Source of the DNA: Steromphala cineraria | Lineage: Eukaryota > Mollusca > Gastropoda > Trochida > Trochidae | Reading direction: 5' to 3' | DNA length: 64,000 nucleotides | Assembly (NCBI GenBank): GCA_916613615.1 | Contig: OU744721.1 | Span: 76,327,060 to 76,391,059 of the forward strand | Shown: one piece after another, positions 62,401 to 64,000 of the stretch | Layout of the letters: the number at the start of each line of letters is the position of its first letter | Position numbering within the stretch: position 1 is the stretch's first letter | Notes under the pieces: generated by a model | The model's database searches: none | What the model saw: only the letters and a program-made list of their open reading frames with translations | What the model was told of the DNA's origin: nothing | Position numbers and translations under genes: made by a program

Positions 62401-64000
62401 TTATTTACAGAATTCTTGTTTTCTGATACTGAATATGTGATTTATTGTTAAATTGTTAAAAAATGTGATTTTAGCCCTTCTATTGATATTTTCCATTTAA
62501 CCTATGAATGGATGTAGTGTCATTGAATAAAGAGTTGATTGGCTTGTTTCCCAATTTTGATGTAAAACTCTTGTATTTCTAAAAGACATCAATTCGAGGC
62601 TTCTCTCATTCAAGAGAGTTTAAATGGAAAACTGGCGCTGGCATTCAAAGATAACAAATGTTAATCAATACACTTTACATGAAGTCAGCGAAGGTGAAAA
62701 TTAGCATGAGACTGAACTGGAACGATAGCTAGATCTTGCCTTGGATTAATTGCTGGTTGTGAAACAGTTTGCAAGAAATATAAACATAACTGCATTGGTG
62801 AAAACATTAAACAGTATGCAAGTACCATGAAAAGATATAAGTCCTGTGTATAAAGTTATGGACTTTAAGAAGAATTTAATCATTGATACTTCGATATATG
62901 AAGTGTTCATACATCAATTCAACCATAATAATTCAAATGATACTGTTTTCGGTGCCTTCTGCTTCCAATCTGAATTTAATCAAGTTTAAAACTCTTACTA
63001 AATACAAGGCAATTAATGGTAAGGTAAGCTTTCAACATCAATGGCTGAAAGATAGGTGACACCACATTCCATATTCAAGATCTCTTGTGTATTTAATGTG
63101 TCATTGGACGTAAATGTTTGACAATATGAACCCTCTTTAGGTATTTAAGACATTAACTGTTTGACAACCACAAAGCAATTGCTGTTTATTTATTGTGTTG
63201 AATGGAGCACTTGAATATTACCTTTGTTCTTACAAGTTCTGATATTTATATTTTTGCAATGGTGCAGTAAGTACTCTTTGCTTATTTTGAGGTTAACTCT
63301 TGAGGTTAACATATGATAAATGTCAATAACACCCAATCTGTCACCATTTTATCATTCACTTTCTCTTTTAGTCACTGGTGGTGCACGTATAGAAGACCAT
63401 TATATACCATAATATATAGAGCAAATCTTTGCAAAATTATATTTCATAAAGCACATTCTATGTAAGTTCCAATGAAAGTGTCTTTATCTAACTACTCTGT
63501 GAGCAAATAAATCCACACTCACAGAGTCAGGTAGTCTAACATTTAGACTCTGAAATGAATATTTCATAAAATTTCAAAATTTGAAAGAAAAAAAATATAA
63601 TAAAAAGGAGCCTCTGAGATGTGTTCATTTTCAGAAACTGAGCTCAGAGTCTTGTTGTAGACTTGCCTAGGCGCTTAAACAATAAAGGGGTCTGGATGAC
63701 AGACTAAGAGTCTAAAAACCAAAAGCACAGAATATCCAAACATCTTAACCATTTGACCTTAGAAACATTAATTGGAAAAACAAAAGTAGACAAATCCAAT
63801 GATTGCGTCATATATTTCGCAAGGATTTGTTTGATAATATTCTAAATTTTGTTTTGATGTTTTATTGTTTTCAAGGAATGTTTTTATCAAGCTTGTACTC
63901 ATGATGTTGCTTGTATGTTGCAGTTCCTGGTTGGGACGGTGGTAGCGTTCCTCCTACAAGTGGCTATCGGGATTGTAGCGTTCATCTACAGGGAGAGGGT
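32353..64000 (+). CDS. Tetraspanin, 5' part (three exons; continues beyond the window)
   Basis: Exons 32353-32493, 48930-49115 and 63924-64000+, all joined in phase 0 through consensus sites, encode the first ~134 residues. Order: cytoplasmic N-terminus of about 35 residues, TM1 spanning exons 1 and 2, a short first extracellular loop of about 17 residues, TM2, the small cytoplasmic turn and the start of TM3. The TM2 end FCGIVGTVTENPTLLKV matches the tetraspanin G-C-x-G-x-x-x-E-N hallmark. The large loop with the CCG motif and TM4 are not in the window. Tetraspanins organise membrane microdomains by lateral association. The subfamily is not identifiable here. Confidence 0.88.
39186..39830 (+). 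pseudogene. Truncated non-LTR retrotransposon (LINE) relic
   Basis: A frame from 39228 reads TTWCSKWRLNVNQEKTKIIH, the end of a reverse-transcriptase domain, then jumps to a C-terminal cysteine motif (RICRFCQNVETEVHFISECH). The intervening part of the protein is missing, so an internal deletion joined the two. The frame stops at 39492, although related codons may continue to about 39570. The 3' end appears to be the 'ctgtctgtctg' run near 39810. Not functional. Confidence 0.75.
40597..40618. other. Perfect 22-bp palindrome
   Basis: TAAATGTGATG is followed immediately by its reverse complement, with no loop. It lies in a locally GC-richer stretch (about 40.48-40.72 kb) of tetraspanin intron 1. 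It could be a dimeric factor site or chance; nothing else indicates function. Confidence 0.6.
43190..43800. repeat. Degenerate tandem repeat, about three copies of ~190 bp
   Basis: Each copy includes 'acacaaat(g/c)(g/a)ttgccctc', 'caattctat(t/g)gaaagtg' and 'aacagaggattt/agaggatttgac' in order. Copies differ by substitutions and small indels, so the array is old. Confidence 0.7.
47090..47236. mobile_element. Second copy of the TTAA MITE, left end lost
   Basis: About 85-90% similar by eye to 30711-30843 from 'tcaagcattttagagatat' through 'gatactctgtgtca' and TTAA. The left inverted end is replaced by unrelated sequence; a short insertion ('atatttgcaaat') is present. In intron 1 of the tetraspanin gene. 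Confidence 0.7.
48930..49115 (+). CDS. Tetraspanin exon 2: TM1 end, small loop, TM2
   Basis: 62 codons from acceptor ctgttccag to donor GTGAGT. CVGIILLGIGIIVEV completes TM1; NRQDIQSVNNR is a very short extracellular loop; ALPVALLIVVGLLIAINAF is TM2, and CGIVGTVTENPTLLKV is the conserved inner turn. Confidence 0.92.
49580..50430. repeat. Degenerate satellite, roughly eight copies of ~105 bp
   Basis: The repeated core is 'tgtcacttgcacatcaaaac' + 'attgtaagcttgt', then 'gttgactatagatactct', 'gcaagattcgaaaccagtga' and 'ccatctctttccttagctgg'. Copies are diverged and some miss segments. Starts about 460 bp after tetraspanin exon 2. Confidence 0.8.
53085..53355. repeat. Direct duplication of about 110 bp
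   Basis: 'gaatc(a/g)tca(c/t)tagtttttcat' and 'gacagtgggaagtatattct' followed by 'agagccactg' occur at the same spacing in 53085-53190 and 53245-53355. A related short piece ('aaccactttattcaatctct') recurs near 54083 and 53208. Confidence 0.75.
55068..55215. repeat. Perfect 67-bp inverted repeat with 14-base loop
   Basis: Left arm 55068-55134 and right arm 55149-55215 are exact reverse complements; the loop is cttgtatcgttttc. The left arm belongs to a dispersed repeat family also seen at 3992-4094. Perfect identity implies a recent origin or foldback-templated correction. Confidence 0.95.
55261..55315 (-). mobile_element. Mollusc-type SINE tail fragment, inverted
   Basis: On the minus strand it reads gagttggagtttaatgccgc and continues 'ttcggcaatatttcagcc', matching the start of the element at 22889. 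Only about 55 bp remain. Confidence 0.6.
55615..56090. repeat. Tandem duplication, two copies of about 240 bp
   Basis: Both copies contain 'ggtgagcttacactctgatc', 'ggagaaggtcaaagttgaac', 'ataaatgacacatgtcaaaa' and 'ttggaattgattca(c/t)att' with similar spacing. Divergence is mostly in the middle of the unit. Confidence 0.85.
57085..57260. mobile_element. Two tRNA-like (SINE head) remnants in opposite orientation
   Basis: Minus strand: a box B core GGTTCGAATCC (57090-57102 region) with an A-box-like GACAAAGTTGG about 50 bases upstream. Plus strand: A-box-like TGGCCAAGTTTGG near 57167 and B-box-like GGTTGAATCCC near 57230. Neither folds obviously into a standard tRNA, so they are probably decayed SINE promoters rather than tRNA genes. 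Confidence 0.4.
63924..64000 (+). CDS. Tetraspanin exon 3 (partial): TM3
   Basis: Acceptor tgttgcag, then FLVGTVVAFLLQVAIGIVAF, a clear transmembrane helix, and IYRER before the window ends within the exon. The phase continues from exon 2. Confidence 0.85.

Larger units (their letters stand above)
49116..63923 (+). other. Tetraspanin intron 2 (14.8 kb): overview
   Basis: No additional exon recognised. Contents: a ~105-bp degenerate tandem array (49.58-50.43 kb), direct repeats at 53.09-53.36 and 55.62-56.09 kb, a perfect foldback at 55068-55215, a SINE tail fragment (55.26 kb) and tRNA-like remnants (57.09-57.26 kb). The rest is unremarkable AT-rich sequence. Confidence 0.7.

Overview
The window is animal genomic DNA, AT-rich and intron-rich, with small exons separated by introns full of repeats. 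A SINE/LINE tail of the kind common in molluscs ('gagtgagtgagttggagttttacgcc', seen twice) and the many short DNA transposons point to a mollusc, most likely a bivalve. The species cannot be named from the sequence alone. Two protein-coding genes are supported, plus one intact Tc1-type transposase.

Region 1 (about 2.25-26.7 kb, minus strand) is one large multi-exon gene. Joining exons on conserved splice sites and matching phases gives 35 coding exons and an uninterrupted 1154-residue secreted protein. It has a signal peptide followed by 13 saposin-type modules. Eleven modules carry the full six-cysteine saposin B pattern; two (modules 3 and 11) are 'mini' modules lacking the central exon and having only four cysteines. 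No saposin A-type domain was recognised at either end, unlike vertebrate prosaposin. The middle modules (4-9) are nearly identical and arise from recent duplication of a three-exon unit: a 135-nt exon, an 82-88-nt exon and an acidic linker exon. The likely role is a multi-saposin precursor cleaved to lipid-binding peptides in lysosomes or secretory vesicles; this function is inferred from family membership.

Within its introns lie a full-length Tc1-like element (12133-13685, intact DD34E transposase, 27-bp inverted ends, TA target duplication) only 29 bp from a splice donor; a 0.59-kb non-autonomous element (7991-8578) present in one duplicated intron but absent from its paralogous intron; a 159-bp pogo/mariner-like MITE; several minisatellites; and three copies of a ~373-bp repeat, each bearing up to three perfect CRE palindromes and a long hairpin.

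Region 2 (26.7-32.3 kb) is intergenic between divergent genes and carries a TTAA-flanked MITE and a GC-rich MITE built from a short internal repeat.

Region 3 (32.35 kb to the right edge, plus strand) is the 5' part of a tetraspanin gene. Three exons are present (N-terminus and start of TM1; rest of TM1, small loop and TM2; start of TM3), separated by introns of 16.4 and 14.8 kb; the remainder lies beyond the window. Its introns hold a dead LINE reverse-transcriptase relic, degenerate tandem repeats, a perfect 67-bp inverted repeat and tRNA-like (SINE) remnants. No RNA gene, CRISPR array or viral gene was found.
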